In this document: in pieces, positions 26,000-34,594 of the stretch
Layout: each line of letters starts with the position of its first letter
Numbering within the stretch: the stretch's first letter is position 1
NCBI GenBank assembly: GCA_028280485.1
Contig: JANQLS010000014.1
Coordinates: 1 to 61,435, forward strand
DNA from: Planctomycetota bacterium
GTDB lineage: Bacteria; Planctomycetota; UBA8108; JACQVS01
DNA: 61,435 nt
Reading direction: 5' to 3'
The notes under the pieces: generated by a model
The model's input: the letters and a program-made list of their open reading frames with translations, nothing else
What the model was told of the DNA's origin: nothing
Database searches by the model: none
Made by a program: the position numbers and the translations under genes

Positions 26000-28762
26000 T
26001 CACTCGATAAACATGAATTCGTTAGTGTTGAAGAGAAACCGGCTCAAATTATTTAAGCCGTACTTTTTAGCGTAGGCAGTGGTCAGCTCAACCTCTTTAC
26101 TTGTAGGCTCTCGCAATAAAATTCTTTTATAAAGGGTGACGATCTGTCGATCGAGCTGAACCTCAGATTTTTGAACATTAGCAGCTAAACGCTGACAAAG
26201 CTCGATCACAAGCTTATCGTTCAGAGTGGCCAGGGCCTGTAGAGCGCTGATGGATTCTTCTCTCTTTGGAGTCAGTTGAGAGGCATCCGGACAATCTAAA
26301 CTCGACATAAAAGGATCGGGAACTGTTCTAAAGATGAATCGGTACACACTCCTTCGAAAGTTTGCCTTACTCTTTACACTGAAACCTTGATAATCGAGGT
26401 TTGGAGTAACGTGGACTCCCGGACTCGCATTGAATTGACGATCGGAGGGCCCCCCCATAATGGGAAGGAGCTCTCGCGAAAGCACTAAGAGCGAGTCCCT
26501 AAAACTTTCTGCACTCATTCTTCGAGCTGGATAAGCAGAAAAACAATCGTCTTTCGTTGAGGAGACCTGAGAACGGGCGAGCTGGTAAACTCGACTCGTA
26601 ACAATCAATCGGTGCAATTGCTTTAACGATCCTCGCTGCTCGATGAAGTACAGCGCCAACCAATCGAGTAATTCAGGATGACTGGGTCGACCTCCCATCA
26701 GTCCAAAATCACTCGCCGTATGAACGAGCCCTCGGCCAAAGTATTGCTGCCAGATACGATTGACGATCGAACGATAAACTAAGGCGTTTTCGGTTTGGGT
26801 GAGCCAACGGGCAAACTGAGTTCTACGATCTCTATCCGTGGCTGCTTTGTTCAATTTTAAATCACCGGATAAGCCCTTAAGAAAGCTGAGAGTGTGGGGG
26901 CCGATTTCCTCTTTCGCTCTCTCGACTTCGCCACGATCTAAAAACTTAACAGTCCTCGGTTTGCCCGCCGGGGTAAAGGTGCCATCCGCTTGGAACTCCG
27001 GGGTTCCTGAATAGACCGCTTGAGGTTTCGGCAAAGACTGAATTAGTTTTTCCGTTTGCTTCAGATTCCACCAGAGCGCTAACTGGATGCGTTCATCTTG
27101 AGTGAGAGACTCTACCTTCTTGGTGATGAGTTGATCGATGGCTTGTGGAGTCGGCTCCAGGAAACGAGGCTGACTCATCGTCGTCACCGCCAAACGTAGT
27201 TTACCGATGAGATGCCTCCCCCCGTGGAGTTGATGCAGTTGGACTTCTAATTTTGAGTTCGAATTCAGCTCTACCGGATTTTTAAAAACGAAAACCGCCC
27301 AATGAGCTTTTCCCACTTGAGGATAGATTCCCCATGCACTCGCGGGATTCGTATCGATAGCATGTTGAATCGTCCAGCCCTCCTGATCGAAGTCACTGAA
27401 GGCGTGAACGATCTCGACGTCATTCCAATTTTTATTCTCAGTTTGAGTTCGTACCTTAAAAGTACTTAAGTGTAGGTTGCCGTTATCTTGACGACCGGGA
27501 CCTTTCTGAGGCAATCGCGAATCCGGCAAGACCTCCAGCAGTACGGCCGTTAAAGGTTCAGCTTGTTGCTGATCAAATTGAAAGATGTAAGTGTCTTTAT
27601 CAGCTGCTTTACCCTGAGCGAGGTAGGAGCCATCGGATTGAAGAACCAAAGGAGAACCCGAAGTTGAGCGCGCTTCCTTGGCCTTCAATTGAATCCAACG
27701 GTTCTCTCTTTCAAGATAGGCCCGACGCCAATTTAAAAATGCATTCCAAGCGTCACCTTCAAGGTAGCGCGCCCCCACTTCAGCGGTGGGTTTCTTGAGT
27801 TGATCAAATTTTGCTTGAAGCTCATGGCGTCTTCGAGTGACTCCAGGATCCGAATCCCATTTGCGATTGGCTTTATCGACACCACTGAAGATCGCTTGGA
27901 GGCCGTAGTACTCTCGCTGTGAAACCGGGTCAAACTTATGATCGTGACAGCGAGCACAATGAACGGTAGTACTCATAAAGGTTGAAAAGACATTGGTCAC
28001 GATGTCATCGCGATCCAAATAATGTCCTTTGAGTCGGTCGATGGAATCGGGGCGAATGTCTCGAAGAGAACTCTCATCCCACGGCCCAGCAGCGAGCATC
28101 CCTGTAGCGGCGATCGACCAGGGGTCATCGGGATACAAGAGATCCCCCGCGATTTGATCTTCAATAAAACGGGAGTAAGGGCGGTCTTCATTGAACGCTC
28201 GAATCAAATAATCCCGATAGGGCCAAGCGTTCTCACGAATCCGATCTTGATCGTGCCCATGAGTTTCTGCGAAGTGAACGAGATCCATCCAGTGCCGAGC
28301 TTGACGCTCTCCGAAGTGAGGACTCGTTAACAAACGATCAACAAGTTGCTCATAGTTGAGTTGAGTAGGATCAAGACGAAAGGACTCTACTTCTTCGTAT
28401 TCCGGCGGAAGCCCGATCATGTCGTAGAAAAGACGCCGGATGAGAGCCTTAGGAGAGGCGGATTCCTGAGGTTGAACTCCCCGCTTTAGCCAACCTTTTG
28501 CGATGAACAAGTCGATCGGATTTTGGCTGTAATCGTGATACGGCGAGTTCGTTAATTCAGGGAGAGTGACTTTTTTTAAGGGTTGGTAGGCCCAGTGTTC
28601 GAGCCAACTGGGATCAGGAAAGTTAGGCTCAGCGCCTTTCTTTTTGCTAGTTTTCTTTGGAAGCTCAAGCGCTGCGTTTGAATTTCGATCGGAGGCATCG
28701 GCCCCGGCGAAATTCATCACTAAAAGAGTCCATAAAATGAGGTTCAAGCGCTTCGATGGCAT
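26000..28762 (-). CDS. DUF1549 / DUF1553 domain-containing protein
   Basis: A 920-residue exported protein with signal peptide (1-23, LILWTLLVMNFAGADA). DUF1549 covers about 85-290, with LIRRLFYDMIGLPP, the FGERQARHWMDLVHFAETHGHD block and a CARCHDHKFDPV heme-type CxxCH (about 270). A lectin-like middle follows, then DUF1553 (about 640-890) with RIWQQYFGRGLV, LMGGRPSHPELLDWL and RRMSAESFRDSLL. The separate N-terminal PSD1 cytochrome c domain found in many relatives is absent. A very strong ribosome site, GGAGGAATGCC, precedes the ATG. It forms an operon with the DUF1501 gene downstream; the substrate is unknown. Confidence 0.93.
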   Translation of the reverse strand: MPSKRLNLILWTLLVMNFAGADASDRNSNAALELPKKTSKKKGAEPNFPDPSWLEHWAYQPLKKVTLPELTNSPYHDYSQNPIDLFIAKGWLKRGVQPQESASPKALIRRLFYDMIGLPPEYEEVESFRLDPTQLNYEQLVDRLLTSPHFGERQARHWMDLVHFAETHGHDQDRIRENAWPYRDYLIRAFNEDRPYSRFIEDQIAGDLLYPDDPWSIAATGMLAAGPWDESSLRDIRPDSIDRLKGHYLDRDDIVTNVFSTFMSTTVHCARCHDHKFDPVSQREYYGLQAIFSGVDKANRKWDSDPGVTRRRHELQAKFDQLKKPTAEVGARYLEGDAWNAFLNWRRAYLERENRWIQLKAKEARSTSGSPLVLQSDGSYLAQGKAADKDTYIFQFDQQQAEPLTAVLLEVLPDSRLPQKGPGRQDNGNLHLSTFKVRTQTENKNWNDVEIVHAFSDFDQEGWTIQHAIDTNPASAWGIYPQVGKAHWAVFVFKNPVELNSNSKLEVQLHQLHGGRHLIGKLRLAVTTMSQPRFLEPTPQAIDQLITKKVESLTQDERIQLALWWNLKQTEKLIQSLPKPQAVYSGTPEFQADGTFTPAGKPRTVKFLDRGEVERAKEEIGPHTLSFLKGLSGDLKLNKAATDRDRRTQFARWLTQTENALVYRSIVNRIWQQYFGRGLVHTASDFGLMGGRPSHPELLDWLALYFIEQRGSLKQLHRLIVTSRVYQLARSQVSSTKDDCFSAYPARRMSAESFRDSLLVLSRELLPIMGGPSDRQFNASPGVHVTPNLDYQGFSVKSKANFRRSVYRFIFRTVPDPFMSSLDCPDASQLTPKREESISALQALATLNDKLVIELCQRLAANVQKSEVQLDRQIVTLYKRILLREPTSKEVELTTAYAKKYGLNNLSRFLFNTNEFMFIE

Positions 28763-29142
28763 TCCTCCATCTCACACCATGAAGGCCGGGAATGTCAACC
28801 TAAAGAAATCCTACGCACCTGTTGTTCGCCTTAATTAACGTGAAGATCTAATGGGTCAGATTTGCCTAGGGAAAGGGCGCCCGCAAGGGACGCCCCTACA
28901 GTTGTGAATTTTCGGGTTGTATCTAAATCAATTGTCGCCTGTAGGGGCAGGGCTTGCCCCTGCCCGATTCCCTGATCGAAGGAAATCGTTTAAATAGTTC
29001 ATGGCCCCCAATTTTTGTAAATAGGGCTACGAGTTCATCACTAAATCGATATTCTCGTTAACTAGCCCGAAGCGCTAGCGAGGGGAAATTTCCCTCGCTA
29101 GCGCTTCGGGCTAGTTAATCTATATCCTTAAGGAGTGAGAAA
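28763..29142. repeat. Intergenic region with two repeat elements
   Basis: No gene. At about 28875-28966 there is an inverted element, GGGCGCCCGCAAGGGACGCC and its partner TGTAGGGGCAGGGCTTGCCC, a type found between genes in many bacteria. At 29058-29118 is a near-perfect 61-base palindrome whose arm is TTAACTAGCCCGAAGCGCTA plus GCGAGGG; it is one of at least five copies in the window. Both lie between two minus-strand genes and could act as a transcription end for the esterase-like gene. Confidence 0.85.
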
Positions 29143-30807
29143 TCAGTTCGCGCTCAGCTGAGCAAGAATAAACTCAAGCCATGAGTTCTGATTAAAGTTC
29201 CCCTGAAAATCCTTCTCAACTACGGTATTGCCCTTAGCTAAAAGAACATCCCTCAAATACCGATTCGACAGACGAATCACTCCCGAATCTAAAGTCCCTC
29301 GAGCGAGATGCACTTTGATATCGACCATCTCCTGAAGAGAGATCACTTCGATGATGTCTTTGCCCGTCGGACCGCTCTGATTGAAATCACCACTTTGACA
29401 GATAACCTTCCCGAAGGTACCTGGAAACTTGATCGCGCTAGTGAGAGCTAAATTGGCTCCGAGGAGATTTCCTCCGATGACGAGGTCTTTCGCTTGGGAA
29501 GAAACCTCAAATCGACTCTTAGCGAATTCCACTAATTCTTTCCCCACCATCTCGATGGTTTTTTCTTCAAGATCGAAACTCTTACTCTTTGAACCTTCTG
29601 AATGAAGTAAAAAGACATACATGGGAGGAATGCGCTTAGTTGCGATCCCATTGTCTAAAACCGTTTGCAATTGCTTACGAGCGGCATAAGTAACGTTGTC
29701 GAGCAAGAACACTGCCGGTAAGGCTTTTTTCGAGTCATCAAAACCATGTGGGGTGTAAGCGTACACGAAACGACGTTCACGAAGAATCTTACTTCTTAGG
29801 GTCAATCGATCCATGGCCCCTGAGGGAACATCATCTTTCTTGTGGGTACCGTGAATGGGAGAAGCCTTGTCCAGTGCAACGATAGAGCTCGTTTCACTCG
29901 AATTGGGATTTAAAGCATCCGGTTGAATCGATTCCGACAGAGCAACCTTTTGCCGCCCAGGAATTGGAGTATTCACCTGTACTCGGTAACGGTAAGAGAA
30001 ACGAGCTTCTCGGCGATGTTCTTCGGTGAGAAACCAAATGTTGGTGCCGTCGACTCGTACCAAGTTTTTGTTTCCAGATTGAAGCCCCCCTTCGAGTACG
30101 ACTCGAGCCTCTGAACCCTTTCCTTTGTAAACAAAGGTCACCTGAGAGGTGGAATCGGTCGAAGCATCGATCAGAGGAACTCCAAACTTACCGACAGCCT
30201 TCCAAAAGGTGTCTACGACTTTTTGTCTTTGGTCTTCCGTCGATGCGAGGACAGCTTGAAGGGCTGAGTTCTTTACATTTTCAGTGGTAGCCCGGGGAAG
30301 TAACTGAGCCTGAGTGAGGTCCTTCTTGATCACCGTTCCAAAAAGCTGCCAAGCTTTTTCACCCTTGACCCATGTCTCTTCCTTCAAAGTCTCTTTAAGA
30401 TTGCGTTCACCGCTTTCTTTATCTTCACCGATGATGACTTCGCGAACTTGTACAACGACCTTTTCAGCCCCATCTTCTAATACTTTTTGAATCTCAAAAG
30501 CTGCCGTCAAGATCTTCCGATTTAAAAACTCTTCTTGCCACACGCGTCGCCACGGACCTCGATCCATCCCGGCTCCATCGATTGCGGTATAAATAAAGTC
30601 TCGATGATAAAGACTCATGAAGACCGGCATCTTGGCGGTTTCGATGGAAGTAGAGAGTTGACTGTAACCTTGCTTGACTCCTGTCACCGAAGCGGAGTCA
30701 GCTTGGGCTTCGTTCGTCGATAAAAGGAACACCCCAACTAAAAGGAACAATGCTACGAATTGAAATGGAGACACGAGAACGCGTTGATTTTGAGTGGGCT
30801 TAAACAT
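29143..30807 (-). CDS. Esterase-like (enterochelin esterase family) exported protein, possibly inactive
   Basis: A 554-residue protein from the ATG at 30807, chosen because it begins a good signal peptide (FVALFLLVGVFLLS, cleavage after AQA); a TTG 21 codons earlier is possible. The N-terminal part (about 30-170) looks like an NTF2/SnoaL-type domain. The C-terminal part (about 350-554) resembles Fes/EstD-type alpha/beta hydrolases: VYAYTPHGFDDSKKALPAVF, then YVFLLHSEGSK. The nucleophile elbow, normally GxSxG, reads GGNLLGANLAL (about 443-453), so the catalytic Ser is absent. It may be a non-catalytic binding protein. Neighbours on both sides are separated by repeats. Confidence 0.75.
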   Translation of the reverse strand: MFKPTQNQRVLVSPFQFVALFLLVGVFLLSTNEAQADSASVTGVKQGYSQLSTSIETAKMPVFMSLYHRDFIYTAIDGAGMDRGPWRRVWQEEFLNRKILTAAFEIQKVLEDGAEKVVVQVREVIIGEDKESGERNLKETLKEETWVKGEKAWQLFGTVIKKDLTQAQLLPRATTENVKNSALQAVLASTEDQRQKVVDTFWKAVGKFGVPLIDASTDSTSQVTFVYKGKGSEARVVLEGGLQSGNKNLVRVDGTNIWFLTEEHRREARFSYRYRVQVNTPIPGRQKVALSESIQPDALNPNSSETSSIVALDKASPIHGTHKKDDVPSGAMDRLTLRSKILRERRFVYAYTPHGFDDSKKALPAVFLLDNVTYAARKQLQTVLDNGIATKRIPPMYVFLLHSEGSKSKSFDLEEKTIEMVGKELVEFAKSRFEVSSQAKDLVIGGNLLGANLALTSAIKFPGTFGKVICQSGDFNQSGPTGKDIIEVISLQEMVDIKVHLARGTLDSGVIRLSNRYLRDVLLAKGNTVVEKDFQGNFNQNSWLEFILAQLSAN

Positions 30808-30875
30808 TTCGCTGTAGATTTGTGAATTATGTGTCTGTTTAAGAAGAGAAGATTGAGAATTTCGAATCAAGTCCT

Positions 30876-30941
30876 GTAGCCGAATTCGTAAGAATTTGGC
30901 TCAGAAAGGCTAGAGACCAAACTCTGGCGAATTTGGTTACT
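30876..30941. repeat. GTAGCCGAATT-type intergenic inverted repeat
   Basis: The left arm is GTAGCCGAATTCGTAAGAAT and continues with TTGGC; the degenerate right arm (30914-30941) ends GAATTTGGTTAC. A better conserved copy lies at 53055-53126. It sits in the 5' flank of the esterase-like gene. Confidence 0.75.
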
Positions 30942-31013
30942 AACATTCAGACGGCACGTAACGAAAATCATTCGGTACGAACTACCAAGAATACTGCTAA
31001 AAAGCAGAAAAAG

Positions 31014-31054
31014 GAATGGCCGTGAACGGTGATCTCAACCATTCACGGCCATTC
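31014..31054 (-). terminator. Intrinsic terminator of the oxidoreductase gene
   Basis: A perfect 13-base stem (GAATGGCCGTGAA, 31014-31026, with 31042-31054). On the minus strand it is followed by CCTTTTTCTGC. It lies about 50 bases after the stop of the Gfo/Idh/MocA gene; a T-rich flank also exists on the plus strand. Confidence 0.85.
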
Positions 31055-31105
31055 TTTTCGATTTTATTTCGTGGGGAACCTTAATGATTCACCACTCTGA
31101 GTGCA

Positions 31106-32572
31106 TTAGACGACACTTACGTCGGGAATCTCAAATCCCTTACGGTTCGGATCGCGTAGAAGCTTATTAGCTGCTTCAGCGTGATCACCGATATGACGTT
31201 CCGTCTTAGGATCGAACTTGAGCCAAGGACCGACCGTATATTTGGCCTTGTCTTCAGGAACTCCGACGCCATCTTTCATGATGCTGTGGAGTTTCATGAA
31301 GTGTTCGTAGGCGTCTTTGTTATCACCAAACTTACCGGCTTTAGCGTTGAAGGGAACTTCTTTACCCAAACGGTAAGAGTTGTTCATGAGGTGACCGAGA
31401 ACACAACCGTAGTGAGCTTCAGCCATGTTTCCATTGACCAACATGGGATCACCTTCACGACAAGCGGTGATGAAACTTTTCCAGTTACCACCGGGAGTCA
31501 CCTTACCAGGTTTCACCTTGATACGCTCACCTTTAGTTTTGCCTGGTGGGATATACACGTGTCCGTCTTGAACCAATCGGCCGCCATCTTCGAAGTAATA
31601 TTCGTTGAGGACTTGGTGTTGGTAGCCTTTGTAGTTCACATTTCGGACATTGAAGAAGACCCATTGACCATTGGGGTATTCAGCCGCGGCGAACATGGTG
31701 TTAGGAGTTTCACCTTGGTCGTTCCATTGGAAACGTCCACCCAAACCGATCACACGGATGGGATGAGTTTGATCATCGTCGAGAGCCCAACGAGCGACAT
31801 CTAATTGGTGAGTTCCTTGGTTATTGAGGTCACCGTTTCCGGTGTTCCAGAACCAGTGCCAGTTGTAGTGAACGTAGTTGCCGTGATATTCACCGACTTT
31901 AGCGGGTCCTTGCCACAGATCCCAATCGAGGTTCGAAGGAGGGTCTGATGGTTTCTTGAAGCCGATGCCACCGCGAGGCTTACAACAGTAACCGTAAGCA
32001 ATTTTCAATTTTCCCCACTTACCGGCTTTGATCGCTTCGTGGACTCCGGCGTAACGAGCGTCACTTCTTCTTTGAGTACCGTGCTGAATGACCACACCGT
32101 ACTTCTTCCAGGCTTCCATCGCGACGCGACCTTCGTAGACATCGTGACTCGCGGGTTTTTCCACGTAGCAGTGCTTCTTGGCTTGAGCGGCCCAAATCGT
32201 CATCAGGGAGTGCCAATGATTAGGAGTCGCAACTGAAATCGCATCAACGGTTTTATCTTCGAGAGCATCCCGGATATCGGCGATACCTTCAGGCTTATAT
32301 CTACCTTTGACTCGACCGTTAACTTCTTTGATCCGTCGGTTAACTTGGTTTTCATCGGGATCGACTAAATAGGCAATCTCTAAATTACTGATTCCAGCAA
32401 ATCCACCGATGTGAGCCCCACCTCTTCCTTTGAGACCGGCGATGGCCATTCGGAAGCGTTCGTTACTACCAACGATAGTTCCTGCAGCATCGGCTAAGGG
32501 AGCGCTCAAAGCACTGGCAGCAGTGGCTCCGAGGGCACCTTTCAAAAAACTACGACGATTATGCTTGCGCAT
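31106..32572 (-). CDS. Tat-exported Gfo/Idh/MocA family oxidoreductase
   Basis: A 488-residue NAD(P)-dependent dehydrogenase-like protein. The ATG at 32572 is chosen: AGAAGGAG lies just upstream and the protein then begins with a twin-arginine signal (HNRRSFLKGALGATAA). The Rossmann part has RMAIAGLKGRGGAHIGGF, VDAISVATPNHWHS and the family's catalytic-region YVEKPASHDVYEG with the EKP Lys. The C-terminal domain is the planctomycete GFO_IDH_MocA_C type (WFWNTGNGDLNNQGTHQLDV). Such proteins act on sugars or glycosides in the periplasm; the substrate is unknown. It is divergent from the PfkB kinase gene, and a strong terminator follows. Confidence 0.93.
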   Translation of the reverse strand: MRKHNRRSFLKGALGATAASALSAPLADAAGTIVGSNERFRMAIAGLKGRGGAHIGGFAGISNLEIAYLVDPDENQVNRRIKEVNGRVKGRYKPEGIADIRDALEDKTVDAISVATPNHWHSLMTIWAAQAKKHCYVEKPASHDVYEGRVAMEAWKKYGVVIQHGTQRRSDARYAGVHEAIKAGKWGKLKIAYGYCCKPRGGIGFKKPSDPPSNLDWDLWQGPAKVGEYHGNYVHYNWHWFWNTGNGDLNNQGTHQLDVARWALDDDQTHPIRVIGLGGRFQWNDQGETPNTMFAAAEYPNGQWVFFNVRNVNYKGYQHQVLNEYYFEDGGRLVQDGHVYIPPGKTKGERIKVKPGKVTPGGNWKSFITACREGDPMLVNGNMAEAHYGCVLGHLMNNSYRLGKEVPFNAKAGKFGDNKDAYEHFMKLHSIMKDGVGVPEDKAKYTVGPWLKFDPKTERHIGDHAEAANKLLRDPNRKGFEIPDVSVV

Positions 32573-33059
32573 GGAATCACTCCTTCTGATTTTATTGAAA
32601 CGAGCGCCATTAAACCTGGCTGGGATGAATACCTCCTGTAGGAGATCCGTTTTCACCAGGAAGGTTCGACCCGTTGACTTTAATCTTCTGAGGATCTTTT
32701 AAAGACGATCTTCAATCGTGATCTTCCGAATCGGATCAATAACCCGCGATCCAAAACCCTGTGAATCACGAGAATTCTATTCTAAACTTGACCCCTCAAA
32801 GAAGGGACCCGTTGAAGGGCGGATTCAGTGAGAGAATCGAGGTACATAGAATTTCGTAACTCAGCTTAAAACACCATCTAAGCGCTTTCTAGCTTCAGTC
32901 TCAACCCTCGATTTCCGATGAAGAGAGAAAATTTTGGAGAATTTAGAAAATATCTGCCCTCTCAGCTTCGAGATCTTTTAGAAAGACGGTCTCTCAATGC
33001 CGTTTATTCACCTAAGCTCTGCTTAAATCAAGGAGCTACAACAAGGATAAGAATCTTCG
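32573..33059. other. Divergent intergenic region between oxidoreductase and PfkB kinase
   Basis: 487 bases without a gene. It must carry the promoters of both divergent genes, but I cannot assign -10 or -35 boxes with confidence. No repeat from the families listed elsewhere was recognised. The likely ribosome sites are AGAAGGAG before 32572 (minus) and CAAGGATAAG before 33060 (plus). Confidence 0.5.
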
Positions 33060-33992
33060 ATGTCAACTGATCCCGCCCCCCCTCAAAGCATCGATGTCCT
33101 CGGTTTAGGCTGTATCGCCCTAGATGAAATGATTCACATCGATTCTTACCCCCAAGCCGATGTAAAAACTCGTGTTCATCGGCATGAACTCTCGCTAGGA
33201 GGTTTAGCGACACAAGCTTTGGTCGCCGCCCAACGGCTGGGAGCAACAACCGCCTACAGTGGAATTCTCGGGAAGAATCCAGAGTCCGAACAAGTCATCG
33301 ACTTAATGAAGGCCGAGGGAATCGACCTCAGCTCTCTTCAATACATCGAAGGCGCTCGCCCTATTCACTCTTGGGTGATCGTAGGAGAAAACCCCGACAC
33401 GAGAAACATACTCTACAACCTCGAAGGTTCGATCGGAATTCAGAGCCCTCCCGTGGAACTCATTCAAAAATCCAAAGTGTTGTTGGTAGATCAGCAAGGC
33501 TTGGACGGCATGATCGAATCCGCTCATGTTGCGATAAAAGCCGGCATCCCTCGAGTTGCTGATTTCGATTACATTCCTCCGGGTCTCGATCGGTTATCAA
33601 AGCTCGCTGATCACATTATTCTGGGAGTCAACTTCGCGATGGAGTTCACTTCCACCCGTTCTATCAAAGACGCCGCTCAAGCTCTTTTCACCGAACTCAC
33701 CGAGGTCGTTATTCTGACGGCGGGTGAAGAGGGCTTGTACTACTTGACGAAGGACTCCCCCGATCTTCAACACTTCCCTGCCTTCAAAGTGACTCCTCTA
33801 AACACCTCAGGTTGCGGGGATGTCTTTCATGGTGCGTACGCCTGGGGATTGGCGAAGGGTATGCCATTCTCTGATAGATTGAAATGGGCTTCCGCCCAAG
33901 CGGCGATCAAGGCGAGTCGCCGTGGCGGGCATCGGTCGATACCGGTTTATGAGGAAGTGGAGTTATTCATAACCGATCAGAAAAAGTATTAG
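33060..33992 (+). CDS. PfkB family carbohydrate kinase
   Basis: A 310-residue ribokinase-like kinase. The N-terminal motif GLGCIALDEMIHIDSYP and the LSLGGLATQALVAAQRLG block (typically GG-x-x-N-x-A) are present, with the anion-hole and catalytic-base motif NTSGCGDVFHGAYAWG near residue 250 (Asp of GCGD). It phosphorylates a sugar or nucleoside, and the substrate cannot be read. ATG 33060 follows CAAGGATAAGAATCTTCG. It stands divergent to the Tat-exported oxidoreductase, consistent with a small sugar-catabolism pair, by inference. Confidence 0.9.
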   Translation: MSTDPAPPQSIDVLGLGCIALDEMIHIDSYPQADVKTRVHRHELSLGGLATQALVAAQRLGATTAYSGILGKNPESEQVIDLMKAEGIDLSSLQYIEGARPIHSWVIVGENPDTRNILYNLEGSIGIQSPPVELIQKSKVLLVDQQGLDGMIESAHVAIKAGIPRVADFDYIPPGLDRLSKLADHIILGVNFAMEFTSTRSIKDAAQALFTELTEVVILTAGEEGLYYLTKDSPDLQHFPAFKVTPLNTSGCGDVFHGAYAWGLAKGMPFSDRLKWASAQAAIKASRRGGHRSIPVYEEVELFITDQKKY

Positions 33993-34495
33993 TTAGCCCG
34001 TAGCGCTAGCGAAGTTAAGAATCCCCTCGCTATCGCTTAGGGTTAGTTAACAAAAACTTAAGGCTTTAGATCGTAAGCAAAGATATTAATAAGCCCGGAG
34101 CGTAAGCGACGGGTTGCGTCACTGTGAGGATTTCTCTTTTGATAGGATTTTATGGGTAACCTACGCATTAAGTATCCAACCACATATTAAATTTGCAAAA
34201 GCTTAACCATGCCCTGTCGCTCACGCTCCGAGGCTGTGAATTTTTCAAGAAAACCCAACTTCAAGTTGTTAAGAGTTCCACTATCCCTCGCTAAAGCTTC
34301 GGGCTTGAGGGGCGAGAACCGCCTTCAATGTTGAGGCTGTTGCAAGGGATCTCACAGTATTCAGCTATGAGCTATGATTGAAATGACCAACCTCCCAAGC
34401 CCGAAGCTTTAGCGAGGGATAGTGAAGCGCCATTTGGTTTGAAATTTGATTTGATCTAAAAATTCACAGCCTCTCCGGGATAGTTAAGTTTTATC
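33993..34495. repeat. Dense cluster of inverted repeats
   Basis: No gene. A degenerate copy of the AGCCCGAAGCGCTAGCGAGG palindrome spans 33990-34050. A related pair, AAGCCCGGAGCGTAAGCGAC (34090-34113) and its inverse (34212-34236), follows. Then a nested structure: a 29-base perfect inverted repeat (34279-34307 with 34396-34424, arm core CTCGCTAAAGCTTCGGGC) sits inside a 15-base outer pair, AGGCTGTGAATTTTT (34231-34245) and its inverse (34458-34472). The whole looks like several repeats that inserted near or into one another. Confidence 0.85.
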
Positions 34496-34537
34496 CACAA
34501 AAAAACCGTGCTGACAACAATCAGTCATCAGCACGGT
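34496..34537 (-). terminator. Intrinsic terminator of the EF-hand protein gene
   Basis: An 11-base stem, AACCGTGCTGA (34503-34513) with TCAGCACGGTT (34527-34537). On the minus strand the hairpin is followed by a run of about seven T. It lies about 60 bases after the stop of the gene at 34595. Confidence 0.9.
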
Positions 34538-34594
34538 TAATCGGTGTAGATTCTTGATAAGACTCTCAATTCATAAGGAGAGTCAAGAGTAGGA

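Noticed and set aside
31181..31804. 207-codon plus-strand frame opposite the Gfo/Idh/MocA gene
   Set aside because: Lies wholly within a well-recognised gene on the other strand; its Val/Thr/Phe-rich product has no domain pattern.
34090..34424. Insertion sequence
   Set aside because: Inverted repeats are present but no transposase frame lies between them; treated as a repeat cluster.
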